Shown here piece after piece: positions 32,081 to 42,438 of a stretch of 64,000 nucleotides of DNA; within the stretch, counting starts at the first letter, position 1; every line of letters starts with the position of its first letter. The DNA is from Dermanyssus gallinae (lineage: Eukaryota; Arthropoda; Arachnida; Mesostigmata; Dermanyssidae): the NCBI GenBank assembly GCA_003439945.1, contig QVRM01002197.1, forward strand, positions 248,001 through 312,000, given 5' to 3'. The notes below the pieces were generated by a model. That model saw nothing but the letters and a program-made list of their open reading frames with translations. It did no database searches and was not told the origin of the DNA. The position numbers and the translations under genes were made by a program.

Positions 32081-34557
32081 TATATATATATATATTCAGC
32101 AGCCTCGTCAGTTGCATTTCTTATTAACTCCATATTTGTAGATATATTATATTACTTTCTTTCGGGTTATCCTCTACGTTAATGTCTTTACTGCCCTCGT
32201 TTTCTTTCTATGATCGCGTACCCTATCTACATATTTAAAGATAGATATCATCCTATTTTGTTATTGCATATTTTTGGTAAACAATTCTCAACAATAATTA
32301 TATTCTATAACTAGACTAAAATAGGAGTCGATCTTTTAATTGTCCTTCCTATGTGACTCCCACGACTGCCACGGCCGTGTGCTTTCCTAACGGTCTGCGC
32401 TCAATATTTCCTCCACTCTGATCTCTTTCGGGAGTCGACTTCGAGTACACGTCGTAGTATCCGCAGTCTATCTGTACAGAGAATGAGACATCGCGAATGC
32501 AAACACTACGTGTTTCGTCATCGAGTATCGTATTTAGATCTCTTCTAGCATTGGCATCACTGTTGACGTTCAAAAAGTGTCGACGTAACTCGGTGCGCTA
32601 TTCGAGCGGGCTCAGCCGGTCCACCGTGCACAAGTGTCTTTCTCAAGTTGCCTGGTTGATGTCTAAGGTTGCGCGCGCGATTGTGTTTCGTGTGTGACAT
32701 GACATTTCGTCAGTAGACGTCCGTCTCACTAAGTCCCCTAGCGTATAGTAAAACGATGTAATAGATACGTTCAATGCTAAGCGAGCGGTATTGCGGAAGT
32801 GGCGTCCTGCGCCATGTAGGTTGAGATTCAATTGAAAACTCAGTCTTCGAAGAGAAATTTGAGCATATAGCAAGATAGCAAATTTGGCTCGTCAATTTAC
32901 CGTGTCAGAAATAGGCACGTACCTTGGCAATCACTACACTAGAACTAAGGGTTCGTAAAACAGTCAACGTGGTTGTTTTGCCTAAGACACTGGTTCGCAG
33001 TGTTGCTGGGAATTGTGTGCTGCTATTTATTCGGATCCCTATCGAAGACACTTTGCCACAACTTCGTTCAGTATTGCACGGCGCAAACACTGTCAATGCC
33101 ACGCATGAAAATGATAGTCTGCAAGATAGTGATTGCGCCTGTTATTAATGTTTCGAACGCCTGCCTGTCGATGTTGTGTAACCGCAGTCGAGGAGTGCGT
33201 ATCTTGCCGCGCGCGGCTGGATCGTCTCCAGCGCACGGTATCCTGGGCAACCTCCGTCGATTTGCTTAACGCACAGGTGAGCAACTTCGAAGATAACGAC
33301 GATTTCAATGAGATCGGCAAGAGACCTGAGCTGCTCACCTGCATCTCGGAGGAGGGCCTCGTCGAGATGGTAAGTACAAGCAGAGTGAAAGTGGACTTCG
33401 TTAAATTAGTGTTAGTTAAACAACAACAACAACTAAAACTTTTTTCAAACTAAATGGACATCATATCCATCATCGCCCAGTTTATTTGAATGCGGTTGAA
33501 TGCGCCTCAGGTAGAACAATGTATACATACACAAAACATATGGTTTATATATGGATGACGAGTAGTTTTATTAGAATCATTATACACACGACTGACCTTG
33601 TCTATTATGGTTCTGCCATTGACATCATGTTATGACTGATTGATTTATTATTCGCTTGGTATGCATACCAAAATACACATGTCACCCTTTTATATCAGGG
33701 GCGTTTAGAGCGGCAGCCTATATGTTAACTACGCATTCATATAATCTATATATACTTCAATACCTACTGAGTAATTGCTTTCCATTGGAACAACGTCTTC
33801 TTTGTTATATCAACCAAGTCCTTCCTAACATTTGGTCCTAATGCTAGCGCCTCCAACAGCTCTATATATCTGCTCCCCCCCAAAGCTGTACATTCTCTAG
33901 CAATATGCTCGATTGGCTCATTCCGTAGCCCACATGTTCGACATTCTGTATTTTGCCCCTCCCTATATTTAGCTCTTTGTATCATTGGTTTCAACATCCC
34001 TGCCCTGACAGCTGTCAATAGCCCACTCGTTTTTAAATTATCGTATATCCATTCTACTCCGCCCTTTCCCCGCTTTTCTTTTCATATACATATACTTGCC
34101 AAACTCGAACTTGTTGTTGTTGTTGTTTTGTTGTTGTTATCGAGTTTCTGCTACTGCTGATGGTGGTGGTGGTGTTTCTGCTGTGTTTGGGTCGACCGTT
34201 GTCTCTCAGGTGGATCCAACGCTACTTCTATTATCTGAATGCTGTGAGTGCGAGATCGCAGAAGATCCCAGCGAGTCACCTCAATCTCCGACGCGAGCAG
34301 CGGGAATAGTAGCCGGTGGGACCGGCACGACTTCGGGAACAGCGGATATGGCAGCGGCGGCAACGACAACAACGACAACTGCCGTGGTAGCAGCGGCAGC
34401 AGGAGCGATACCATCGACTTCATTGTCACTGATGGGAAGTGGCTACGGTGAAGGCAGCAGCAGCAGCAAACAACGCTTACCATCGGGCACGTTTGGTCAT
34501 CTGCACACGTGGCAACCCGCAATGACCCCGATCGAAGAGGTCACTTCAACTGTCTAG
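19229..34557 (+). CDS. SLC16-like (monocarboxylate transporter family) gene, 3' half, split into about 7 exons
   Basis: This entry spans all exons listed separately below. Joined in phase, they give the second half of a major facilitator transporter of the SLC16 type: a cytosolic loop and TM7 (exon 1), TM8 (exon 2), TM9-11 (exon 3) and TM12 (exon 4), then a long Gly/Ser/Thr/Ala-rich cytoplasmic tail ending at the stop at 34555-34557. SLC16 members carry monocarboxylates, amino acids or related small solutes across membranes. The substrate cannot be read from this half. Splice phases agree at every junction except the start of the Gly-rich exon. The exons for TM1-6, with the family's N-terminal signature, were not found, so either they lie left of the window or the upstream intron is more than 19 kb long. 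Introns carry SINE-A, LINE, mariner and retroelement relics, which do not interrupt coding. The family call rests on hydropathy layout and remembered motifs, not on a search. Confidence 0.72.
20361..20396. repeat. (TA)n microsatellite
   Basis: About 36 bases, in the intron 19373-23100. Confidence 0.9.
22070..22168 (-). mobile_element. SINE family B copy
   Basis: On the minus strand: TTTTAGTGGG (A-box-like), then CATCGAGTCCCACACTA (B-box-like) and a tail GTGCGTAAAAGCATTT. The same tail sequence (GTGCGTAAATGCAT) occurs in the 59.6-kb copy. Confidence 0.55.
23101..23298 (+). CDS. SLC16-like gene, exon with TM8
   Basis: 66 codons. The acceptor is a clean polypyrimidine tract with CTAG just before 23101, and the donor GTACAG begins at 23299. 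The N-terminal part is an acidic extracellular loop (VPLAVSEDAGEDGVTDTG), followed by CYLLQTILGLAHTFGTCLFG. The ILGLAHTFG-x-x-x-FG pattern is the SLC16 motif usually seen as a 'xGxxNTxGRxxxG' helix (TM8). In most family members the next residues are a polar D/R loop; here it is NSDDCYVGRRYLSQ, longer than usual. Phase is 0-0. Confidence 0.68.
23383..23643. repeat. near-tandem duplication, unit about 125 bases
   Basis: Unit 1 is at 23383-23507 and unit 2 at 23521-23643. Both run CTGCTCTTACCCCCA, ATATGAATGTTCTTACC, TAATATT, TAGACTGCTCTC, TTTCTCT and GTTATAC in the same order. A shorter third start (ACTGCTCTTACCCCCATAAT) precedes at about 23347. Intronic. Confidence 0.8.
24680..24905 (+). CDS. 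SLC16-like gene, exon with TM9-TM11
   Basis: 75 codons plus one base. The acceptor is TTCAG at 24675-24679; the donor GTAAGT begins at 24906. The peptide contains VGLLGLSFSCASPLALGGF, FALLAVLSGALSGGLGYSL (a Gly/Ala-rich MFS helix), a loop VFERLRARHFSRAWGFVHW and SMSLPIVLILPIT. The Gly-rich helix, then a loop with a charged-L-x-x-AxG block, is what SLC16 proteins show between TM10 and TM11. The last base joins the first two bases of the next exon to make a Gln codon, giving PITQYL. Confidence 0.7.
25290..25530 (-). pseudogene. possible jockey-type LINE C-terminal fragment
   Basis: Minus-strand frame with SVRDLHTGASLHPIAELIKE and ASRLHRLANLNAI. This resembles the jockey-type ORF2 C-terminus (NxDLHxDLxIPxxxExI...xRxxNHPN). 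The catalytic region is absent. A plus-strand open frame across the same bases (24930-25448) begins in CAA repeats and is probably chance. Confidence 0.35.
25580..26105 (+). pseudogene. LINE family X, 3' end with Cys/His-rich C-terminal domain
   Basis: Open for 142 codons (25592-26020), then a 3' UTR and AATAAA at about 26090. The peptide reads AYLKRVLGLHTSAYNRLTYLL, then FALPDTPAYSEFIRRYEEK, MVRSEWKGTSRTNRHMTT, RFAVHGFHHLLCQKDACHEP and CVCKYCYGICVRYHGSEC. The LKRxLGLxxxxxNRLxYLL block is the RT thumb/end of non-LTR elements; the Cys/His cluster after it is a possible zinc-binding domain. Two minus-strand copies (1.2-1.9 kb and 2.7-3.5 kb) share both blocks, which shows it is a dispersed family. 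It is inside the intron 24906-27729. Confidence 0.6.
26995..27095 (-). mobile_element. SINE family A, internally deleted
   Basis: 101 bases between perfect 15-base duplications ACACACAAACTGTAC at 26980-26994 and 27096-27110. It keeps the SINE-A head (CCCGGTGGCGTGGTGCACTC) and tail (GACGTTATATCTTGGCTGAT) but lacks the B-box middle. The perfect duplication shows it moved in this shortened form. Inside the SLC16-like intron. Confidence 0.8.
27730..27967 (+). CDS. SLC16-like gene, exon with TM12
   Basis: Two bases, 78 codons and two bases. The acceptor ends GGCAG at 27729 and the donor GTAATA begins at 27968. The peptide opens with an extracellular loop rich in Gly/Ser/Ala (SGSSPASSATLGGTSEATG), followed by IPFYVSSGCALFASVLLFAL, the last membrane helix, and a cytosolic start PVSHRAACRILYADPFQ. 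The FYxxGxxxxxxxxL pattern fits TM12 of SLC16 proteins. The loop before TM12 is longer than in typical members. The phase matches the exon before it. Confidence 0.7.
27968..29149 (+). other. SLC16-like intron, no element named
   Basis: AT-rich intron DNA. A missed exon in 27968-30459 would resolve the frame problem of the Gly-rich exon, but none with good signals was seen. Confidence 0.35.
29150..29900 (-). pseudogene. decayed mariner transposase
   Basis: Minus-strand relic with frameshifts and stops. From right to left, pieces of the mariner order are visible: SSSGRPSTSITEA and EKVCDIVLNNR (HTH), TDILCVRRLAATFV, FTRI...TTWFYDKY, then HHNNAPAQTLLLKSHYL and PQPPYSPDLALCDLFLFP at 29155-29469. 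It lies in the intron between the TM12 exon and the Gly-rich exon. It differs from the intact copy at 12.8 kb, for example at the D-N pair, so it is an older or different subfamily. Terminal repeats were not resolved. Confidence 0.8.
30318..30455. repeat. (GTT)n triplet repeat next to an acceptor
   Basis: Imperfect GTT repeat of about 130 bases ending in the TTGTTTTAG acceptor at 30459; it supplies the T-rich tract of that splice site. Confidence 0.8.
30460..30922 (+). CDS. SLC16-like gene, Gly-rich cytoplasmic tail exon (5' boundary unresolved)
   Basis: The donor GTTAGT begins at 30923, and the frame ending there (phase 1) joins exactly in phase to the next exon at 33188, giving ...SR-V-EECVSC. 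In that frame the exon reads Ala/Ser/Gly-rich sequence with FIGGIGGGGGGGHRG and a second Gly run, then SSFRWKELRPHS. The best acceptor (TTGTTTTAG, exon start 30460) would enter in the wrong frame for the Gly-rich part and hit a stop at 30647-30649. A short internal intron (for example a donor at 30510 and an acceptor ending at 30649), another acceptor (AG at 30574-30575), or a missed exon between 27968 and 30460 would each repair this. Transcript reads are needed to choose. Confidence 0.5.
30923..33187 (+). other. SLC16-like intron
   Basis: Holds TA tracts; otherwise no element recognised. Opposite open frames near 32900-33100 have no domain. Confidence 0.45.
32049..32096. repeat. (TA)n microsatellite
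   Basis: About 48 bases with one GA interruption; smaller TA runs at 31302-31324 and 31418-31430. Intron 30923-33187. Confidence 0.85.
33188..33369 (+). CDS. SLC16-like gene, cytoplasmic tail exon
   Basis: Two bases plus 60 codons. The acceptor ends CCGCAG at 33187; the donor GTAAGT begins at 33370. The peptide is charged and not membrane-like: EECVSCRARLDRLQRTVSWA, then NFEDNDDFNEIGKRPELL and TCISEEGLVEM. Codon use is well balanced and there is no low-complexity DNA, so this looks like a conserved cytosolic segment, probably a regulatory or trafficking region. A GTGAGC inside the exon at 33277 could act as an alternative donor. Phases fit both neighbours. Confidence 0.68.
33764..34080 (-). 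pseudogene. LINE C-terminal fragment with Cys/His motif
   Basis: A minus-strand reading gives LTAVRAGMLKPMIQRA, then NTECRTCGLRNEPIEHIARE and CTALGG. The motif C-x2-C-...-E-x-x-EH-x3-EC is typical of the C-terminus of R1/jockey/I-type ORF2. The 5' end is missing. It lies just before the last exon of the SLC16-like gene, inside its last intron. Confidence 0.55.
34210..34557 (+). CDS. SLC16-like gene, last coding exon
   Basis: 115 codons and a stop at 34555-34557. The acceptor is CTCTCAG ending at 34209. The peptide starts VDPTLLLLSECCECEIAEDP, a di-cysteine acidic motif, then SESPQSPTRAA, a Gly/Thr/Ala-rich stretch with a run of six Thr, and ends PAMTPIEEVTSTV. The C-terminal TSTV could be a class I PDZ-binding tail (S/T-x-V); PDZ-type tails are used to tether some transporters. 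This last point is inference. Triplet-repeat expansion (ACA, GCA) clearly shaped the middle of the exon. Confidence 0.65.
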   Translation: MDPTLLLLSECCECEIAEDPSESPQSPTRAAGIVAGGTGTTSGTADMAAAATTTTTTAVVAAAAGAIPSTSLSLMGSGYGEGSSSSKQRLPSGTFGHLHTWQPAMTPIEEVTSTV

Positions 34558-35277
34558 TTAGTTCTCTAGTTCTCAAGTCTACTAAACGTCGGCCAAATAC
34601 CACCTAATCGATCTTCCACCGCCACCATCAAATAGATACCCGACGACGACGACGATGACGACGACAACAATGATGATGACGACAACGACGACGCTAGCGT
34701 CAACGCGCCTGTACTATGAACGCAGTGCCACATGGCGGCGTGACATTGTGCACGCGGCACCGCACCGACCGCGAAGAGCCAGCCATCTCGTTATGATGAT
34801 GCGCCACTTGCCGCGTCTGGGACGTGGGCGCAACACGCACACACGCCGAGGTATCGGCGGCGAAGTCGTCGGCTTAATTTTTCCGTCGAAACGCCATATC
34901 GATGCCGTCGGATGGCCATCCGCCGACACGAAGCTTGTCGCGGGCGGATGCCAAATCATCATCGTGATGGTCGGTGCATGTCGCTCTGCTCTGCCTTCGA
35001 TCCAGTCCAGGTTGCTCACTTTCTCGGCAAACTGGATAGCCGGTTTCTTCTTCATTTGGATGGCCGATGATACGGATCTGTTCCTGGTCGGCGGAAACAC
35101 TAGACTCACACTAGCAACAGATCTTTGAACTGCAACGGGATGATACCGCTGATTCGGTTGGTTGGTCGGTCGGTCGGCATCGCACAACACACTTTTTTCT
35201 GCCAAGCTTTTGCCAGCTGCTATTAGTAGAAGAGTATTGTCCAGTGTCGCAGACAGCATTGTGTACACTAGTCAATA

Positions 35278-35448
<171 letters not shown>

Positions 35449-35518
35449 ACACATAATTCGATTTAACTCGTTGATGCCAAAACACTGTATTCACTATTGA
35501 ATTATGTACATAATGGGA

Positions 35519-35524
35519 AATAAA
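35519..35524 (+). promoter_or_regulatory. possible polyadenylation signal AATAAA
   Basis: First AATAAA seen downstream of the stop at 34557 on the plus strand, but it lies beyond a 170-base (TA)n tract, so the 3' UTR would be about 960 bases long. A weaker variant nearer the stop could be used instead. Confidence 0.22.
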
Positions 35525-35589
35525 GCTGTCCCTAATAGGCATATGTATAAATATCATATGTTCAAGTGCGGATCGAAAAGTTAATAATA

Positions 35590-35835
35590 ATTTATAAAAC
35601 ATAATATTAATTTAGTAATTTTAGGTGTTTTTATTTCGTTTACAATATCTCCTCCGCTGCAATGCACATATGTCATCTTCTTTCTCACTATTCGAAACAT
35701 TTTTAGGAAGGGGGGGTTCAGAATTGAGTAGAGTTGCATTGAGGAGATATAGAAATTAACAGTTTCATCAAAAAGTCCGAGATCAGTAACGCAGTGTGGG
35801 CTGGCTCGTTGTCGTGGAGGTGGATCCAAAATGCG
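35590..35835 (-). pseudogene. mariner transposase fragment
   Basis: In one minus-strand frame the sequence reads WIHLHDNEPAHTALLISDFL and then MKLLISISPQCNS, the second catalytic aspartate block of mariner, before breaking up. The rest of the element is missing or too decayed. It lies next to a 170-base (TA)n tract downstream of the SLC16-like gene. Confidence 0.65.
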
Positions 35836-36217
35836 TTTGTGTATATATATGGAGAGAGAAAGTTTGTTACCGGTTAGACGGTGTGTAGTTCGCTGCAAGC
35901 TTCACGAATGTACAATAGGCTGGAGTTGCTGTATGGATGTGCCCGCGTGTATGCAATATAGATTGAGTGTGTGAAAGTGTACTCGTTTACATTCACACGA
36001 TACCCATTAATCGACTGTATTAAATGTCGGTGCAGGGGCTCGAAAATTTGGAGCGGGCCAACCGAACAATAGCGTCACAAATAGTAATGATAGCAACAAG
36101 ACTCTCGTAGCTTCACTAGTACGGAGTGTACGGAATCGACAGAAAGTATGCAATAACCACCCGCTCACTTTGTAGCTGTAGTGATGAGTCTTAACAAGGA
36201 ACGCATAGCATGCTGAG

Positions 36218-36251
<34 letters not shown>

Positions 36252-37316
36252 TTCGTCTATGTGCTCTGGACCTCGACGAATGAATCCATAATTGAGCCTG
36301 TAGTCATAACGAGTTTTTACAATGCGCGCATAATTGTAGGTGGATGTTGTATATATATATATATATATATATATCATTCAATAAGTTCAATTACTACTGG
36401 TGTTAGATGTGCATCCTAGGGCGACCAACTGTGCACGCTAGGTGACTGATACTGCCGCGTTGGCGTTGACTTGTCGTCTTGCATAACAACTGTAGATCGT
36501 TGAGAAGGATACCATTTTTTCGGTATTAATTTAAGCAAAGAATGCGACGATAGCAGACACCAAGCGCTGGGTCGTTGTCCACATACGCCAATACGATACA
36601 TTAAGTCGGTGCCTGTGAGGGCCTTACTTCAAAGAAACACAACACGACTTTTGCTCTGAGCGCGCTTGAGAACTATTGAGAGAATAGACATCCTCATTTT
36701 TTTATTCCTCGTATGACTACTACTACTACTACTACTACAACAACAACGATAATACTACAAAAAACAATCACAGCCACAACTGCGGCACCAGCAGCAACGG
36801 CCATAGCAAAAGTCAAAACACACATCAGCAACATGAAAAGCAACAGCGGCAGTGAATGTCTTGTTTGCTTTAAAGGCGGGCCGGGATTCGTCGCTAATTT
36901 AATAAACTGGCTAGTTAAAGAGTTAAGGAGCGAACTAGCGACTGAAGACAACGATTCGCAAACAGACTAAAGCCAAACTAAATTAAGCAGTACGCAGGTG
37001 ACGACACAACCTAGCGTCGAAACAGATCTGCCGGCACATGAGCACCGCGTACAGAGTTTGCTCTCGGATTTATTGGCCTTGCTGAGAACCTGGCTTAGTT
37101 GTTGCGTCATGTTTGGTGGCATGGTGGGTGCATTCGCGTGCGTCCTGCGACCGAAGGACCGACACACGGATTCGATCCCTACCTTTACAGATTTGTGTTT
37201 ATCGATTTCGTTCTATCAAAAGAGCATTGCGAGGGTCAGCCACACAAGTTTTGGCCTAGTTGTTGTTGTTGTTGTTGTTGTCGTTGTCGCTGTTGTTCTT
37301 GCTGCGGCTGATGGCT
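36218..37316. repeat. TA and triplet repeats
   Basis: (TA)n at 36218-36246 and 36350-36374, (ACT)/(ACA) at about 36714-36760 and (GTT)n at 37258-37285. Open frames of 70-106 codons here come from these repeats. Confidence 0.7.
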
Positions 37317-38796
37317 GATTATGAATTATTCCTGCCCAAAGAATCTAGTCGTTCCAGGCAACTGGGTAGAGTGGGTGAGAGACGGCTCAATAATGTCCGA
37401 CTTAAGCGGCTAGGTCGTCAGTACCAGTTCCGTACTGTTGTTTTTGTTTTCGGCACTGTCTAATTATGATTATTACAGGGCTAAAGCTCAGTAATTTTTT
37501 TACTGAAACAAAGCAAAGAAGGAGTGACAACAAGTGTTTGAATGTACATTTATGAGTGTATGTATGTGTGTTTATTGCAGGTTTTCTCGTTATAATTGTG
37601 AAACCACAGCCGACTTTTGAGAAAACGCTACTTTGGATTTTGCAGCAGAAACAGCGCTAAGTTACAGAAAGTAAAAAGTAGTAGGAGGAAAGTGCACATT
37701 AGAATTAATCTAGTTGCCCTATTGTAAGAGCCTGAAGAGTTCTGCCACGCACACGCGGTGAAGAAGCATGTAATTTACCACTATAAAAAACCACTAGAGA
37801 ACAAGAAACGATAGTGGTAACACGAACAACAAGTCTCCTACATGCATTCGCATAGGACATGAAAACGGAATGAGATTTTGAGTTCATAGAGTACTAGTAT
37901 GCTGCGACTGCATTGTATATACATCTCTATAGACGTTTGGACGTTGATCACGTCTGTTTGGATAAATATGTGTTACGGTCAATTCATACCGCTGCCACGT
38001 TCCCCGTATATATCGACACGTCAATCGGTAAGGTGGTTAAAGTTCAAACGTAACTTTCTGTGTTTCGTTTCGAGAACCAACGCAGTGAACACGTGAAAAT
38101 GTTGTCGACAGCCTTACGCTAGAGAGATAATGCTGCACACGTCAAGTGTCTCGTCTTCTGTGTTAGCTTGCACATCGCCCCTGTTCGCCAGCCACGACGT
38201 AACCTGCGTGACTGAGGTGTCACAAGTTGGTATCGCCAGATTAGGAGCTTGGCTGAGCTAATAATGTTTGGCCCGCTTTCCCCGTAATAGTTTGCGTTTC
38301 CCATTTTTTGCCATTGCTGCTTACTTATTTGACATGTGAGTCGGTATGCGCGTCTGTAAACATTTGCTTTCGGTGTGTATGCATATGTCTCGGTGTGCTT
38401 GTGCGTGAGATTTGAGAGTGTCGAAAAATGCTTGTGTGCAATTGGGCTTTGGAGTAGCTGTGAAAAACGTGGACTGACCGAATGGTTCAGAGGCCTCTGG
38501 ACGTGTCGTCAGTCACGCTGGTAGACATGAGTGTGATGTGTGAAATGTGATATTTATTATTGTTCACAATATTAATACTATTCGCGACGAGGCCACTTGC
38601 CCCCGCTAGACAACGAAACCGAGACAGACCGACTGTACATTCGAACGAATTGTTTGTACATATGTTTTGAGACAGATGTCTAGAGATGATGGCATGCAAG
38701 CGTTGTCCATTCATATACGACTTGCCGATACGAGGTTTAATTAAGTCAATAAAAATCACTATGTTTAGTAACAAAACTTTGCAGCGCTTTTTTTAG

Positions 38797-38798
<2 letters not shown>

Positions 38799-38843
<45 letters not shown>

Positions 38844-38946
38844 TATATATATGCAGCTCGCATATAGAATAGGCTTCACGCAAAGGAAAACGCAAAAACT
38901 AAATTGATTTGATTTTAAAAAAAAAAAATATATATATATATATATT
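38799..38946. repeat. (TA)n microsatellites
   Basis: Two tracts, about 38799-38853 and 38929-38945, the second after a poly-A run. Confidence 0.85.
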
Positions 38947-39239
38947 ACTTTTTATATCAAGTGTTAGACATTAGAATTAAGCGAAGGCTATTGTATCTCA
39001 CTAGCCTACACATAATAAGGGCAATAGCGAAGACTGCGGTTGTTTACAAAATAGGCACTCTCACCAGTGGCGTTACCTGACTGCATTTACATACGTCATC
39101 AAACATAACAGCCGTAACGTAGGGCATTCATCGGATCGTTTGTCTGCACAAGGTTTGAAATATATAAATGTACCGGCCAAACAACTTAGCTGCATGTTAT
39201 TTATATATAATATGGCAACAAATAAAATAAGTCTTTATC

Positions 39240-40870
39240 GTTGTTTTGCTGCTCCTAGGGTTTTCCCCACAACGTTTCCGTTAGTCCGAATAGGCGAGAG
39301 CAATACCAAGTTTACCCGGCCTGAGTTAGTGCGTCGAGACCCCGAGGACTCGGCTGCTCCCCCTGGACACCTCGTCTCGACCATTGTATCGTTCGAACTT
39401 CTCCCGGCTTTTTCCAGGGTCCCCTTGAGTATAAGCCAGTTCGTTGCCTGTTTCCAGGCCTCCGCCGACGTCATCATGTGATCGACGACCTCTCTGATCG
39501 TAGAGAGGCCCTCCACGGCGGTGGAACCTGCGTCCCGTGTTGCCCTGAGAGCCTCTCAGTGCAAACGGTGTGCTCCACGTCGTTGGGCTCACCAGAACCG
39601 CAAATCATACCGATATTACTGTTTGCCTTTTTAATCCTCATCATGCAGCTTTGGAACTGACCGTGTCCGGTCAGCACTTGCCACGTACAGTAGGACAGCT
39701 CGCCATGTTGGCACTCCCACCACACTCCGAGGTCTGGTATCAGGCACTTGGTCCAGCTCCTCTTAGTTACCCCGGGTCTTACCTCCGCCCACTCCTTCTG
39801 CCAGTCTCAATGGTGGCACTCCTGGTCATAGTCAGATCCAACTTTTCGTCGAGGAAGCGCTTGCTCTCCCCGCGAGCAGGTTTCATGGTAGCATCTTGCT
39901 AGGACCAGGAGGGCTTTGGTCGAAACAGTCCAGCATGCGCGGCTTACCCTGGTCGCCAGCATCCGTTGGGCTGACATTAGTGTTCCCCTATTTTATGCCG
40001 TACACACCGCCATGTTCACCCAGACCGGGGCCGCGTACAGCGCCGTTGATTCCGCCACTGTCGCTAATAATCCTTTTGGTTTCTGACTATCCGCAGACCC
40101 TCGGCAGAATACGCACTAGGTTCAGAGAGACCCTTTTGACTTTATCAGTCACATATTTCACATGCGCCAATTTCAAAAGTTTTGTATCGATGATGACCCC
40201 GAGTTATTTCGCCTTCTTTCTGATTTTTTTCGGGTAGCCCGCCATCACGAGTCTTACCCCTTGTGTCCTCTTTTAACCTGTTAGGTAGATTACCTCTGTC
40301 GTGTTGGATGCGAGCTTGAGATGGCGCTCCATCCACTCGTTGACACGGGCCAAGGCTTAATTGGCGGCTCTCTCTAACTCGGTCCTAGCCGTAACATTGA
40401 GTTTGAGATCGTCGGCGTACGCCAGCGTCTCCACCCCACTCGAATTTATCTTGAGCACCCTGTCGTAAGCCAGATTCCAGAGCACGGGCCCCAAAATTAA
40501 ACCCTGTGGAACTCCAGCTGTAACCTCGTACTCCGGCTTCCCTGCAACCAAACCTCGGTCACCCAGGTAGGATAAAATCATCCGATGGAGGTAAGCACGA
40601 GAATGAGGATCACAAAACCCCTTGTTCTGAAGGTCATCGCGGTCTCCTCACTCACCCCCCGGGAGCCGACTGGGCCGGGAGCCCCCCTCGGGCCCTTTTG
40701 ACCTCTTCCAGCGTGACATTCAGGATGTCATCGGGGTCTACGTTGAAGTCTTCCCTTTGAAGCGCATCTGGGGGCCAGTAGAGTCCCGTAAGTGCTTCAA
40801 AGTCCTTGAATGTCCTTACGAATATGATTGTGGAGATATTGCGAGCAAATGTCTTATTAATCATACTTTA
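39240..40870 (-). pseudogene. R1-like non-LTR retrotransposon, decayed, RT to C-terminus
   Basis: Minus strand, reading right to left: WPPDALQREDFNVDPDD and NVTLEEVKRARGGLPAQ (region before RT), VTAGVPQGLILGPVLWNLAYD and TLAYADDLKLNVTA (catalytic core, 40357-40581), then the C-terminal part with WQVLTGHGQFQSCMM, ICGSGEPNDVEHTVCTE (finger) and KQATNWLILKGTLE. Stops and frameshifts separate the pieces. The 39140-39900 open frames on the plus strand are antisense shadows. Confidence 0.78.
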
Positions 40871-41349
40871 AGATGGTTAAGGAGCAAAATTGGCCAGATT
40901 GGCAGGAAAGAAAATCAGTGTTTATGAGACCCTTTATGTACAAGTCCCTGAAGGGGGTTCGAATGAACCTCTGGTCTGTAATGTGTAGCCGTTCAAAGTG
41001 AACCTTCAGCCGTTTGGTATTTAAGACTCTACAGATTATATGGTTAAAAGTTTGGCGTTGCAGCTAAGCGCAGATAAACCCCAAAGAGACGAAAGCGGGA
41101 ATATATTGGCTAGCACCACCTTCTTAATGTTCACAAGGAAAGCGGAAGGTTTGAGAAAAGTGATGGTGTCAGTGGAAACAGATCAATTTGAAAAGTCACA
41201 TTTTTCCTGACTGAACCATTTGCATATGACTAACCGACGCCTTAACCCCAATTATTGCACGGTCTTATTGTCAACCCCAACGGTAAAAGGCTAAAGTGGG
41301 AAGTTGGTACTAGTGTAGTAAAAAAGCACACCGCGCGGCTAATAATGCC

Positions 41350-41485
41350 TTTTTTTTTTAGAGAGGACTAACTAGAAAATGCGAAACGCACACACGGTCA
41401 CCACTGCAGGATTGTCCTTAACTGCAAGTGTGAGTCGGTAGTGTGGGGCTCCATGCCACTAAAAACCAGTCATGTCCCCCTTCCC
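41350..41485 (-). mobile_element. SINE family B copy
   Basis: Minus strand shows TTTTTAGTGGCATGGAGCC and CCACACTACCGACTC, tail GTGTGCGTTTCGCATTT, then a poly-A (poly-T at 41350-41359 on the plus strand). Confidence 0.5.
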
Positions 41486-42438
41486 TCCCCATGTAGGCCT
41501 GTTGATAAAATTAATTTGCTAATGACATCGGAGCCTTCCTTAACTAGTATTAGATAAGAGACCAATGCGGTGGTTATGCACGGTCAATAATCCCTTCTTT
41601 GCGTGATGTTTTTACACAACCAACTATATAAAGAGAAGAAAGTCTTATTTGAAATGGATCGATAATGGCCATCACTTTCTTAATCATGCACCGACTGCAG
41701 ACTTCATGCCATGAGCAGCTCCTAAACGAATAATTCGGTTTTGTTCTGAAAAGTTTGCTGATTAAGCCGGGCTTCGAGCCGTTAGTAGTCAATATGCTGG
41801 GATTGGTTACATGCCCTTCTCTGTTTGCGAATTGGGACCTTTATATAGCGATGTGCATAAGCACAGAACTGCGGCTTGGTGGTAACCCAGTCATGCCCCA
41901 TCGATGTCGTTGTAGAGATATTGTGAACGCTTTGGCTCATCATGGCCTGTCATGTGCCCTGAAAGCAGCCCAATGAGCATTGAATCGTTCGTGGGCGTCC
42001 GATTCAGTGGGAGATCCAGGCCCTCTTCAAGGTGAGTCAGCGCGGGAGTAAAACCCATAGCCTTTCTATGGGAGGCTCAAGAGCATCTAGACTTCTGCGT
42101 CAAAGAGTGTTGCTTAACATTTAACGAAGAATGCAGCATCTGCTTGGGACACAATGTTGATCTGGGCTAATCCCTTCGACATGGAGACCCCGTGGCTACA
42201 CGTTTTTTTTTACTCAAAAGTGGTAACATAACAAAGTTATATAAACCAATGTTGATGAAAGAATCTGACTGAAAATTCGTAGGACAAACATAATCCCTAG
42301 AATGGTGACCATTTTAAAATTTATATTTACACTGCGTATGCAGTCTGGTTGTCGAAGATCCTTAGACAGACAAGTGCAGTACAGGCATTCCATGCAGATG
42401 ATCTTCTGGTAATAAAAAGTTAAAAAAACATCTACAGC

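Noticed and set aside
34655..35268. Opposing open frames of 157 and 184 codons
   Set aside because: Driven by GAC/GTC triplets; no start context or domains, and they lie after the stop of the SLC16-like gene.
36713..36970. 85-codon open frame ending LVKELRSELATEDNDSQTD
   Set aside because: Starts in ACT/ACA repeats; the non-repeat end is short, with no splice support.
39140..40237. Plus-strand open frames of 110-113 codons
   Set aside because: Antisense to the minus-strand R1-like copy.
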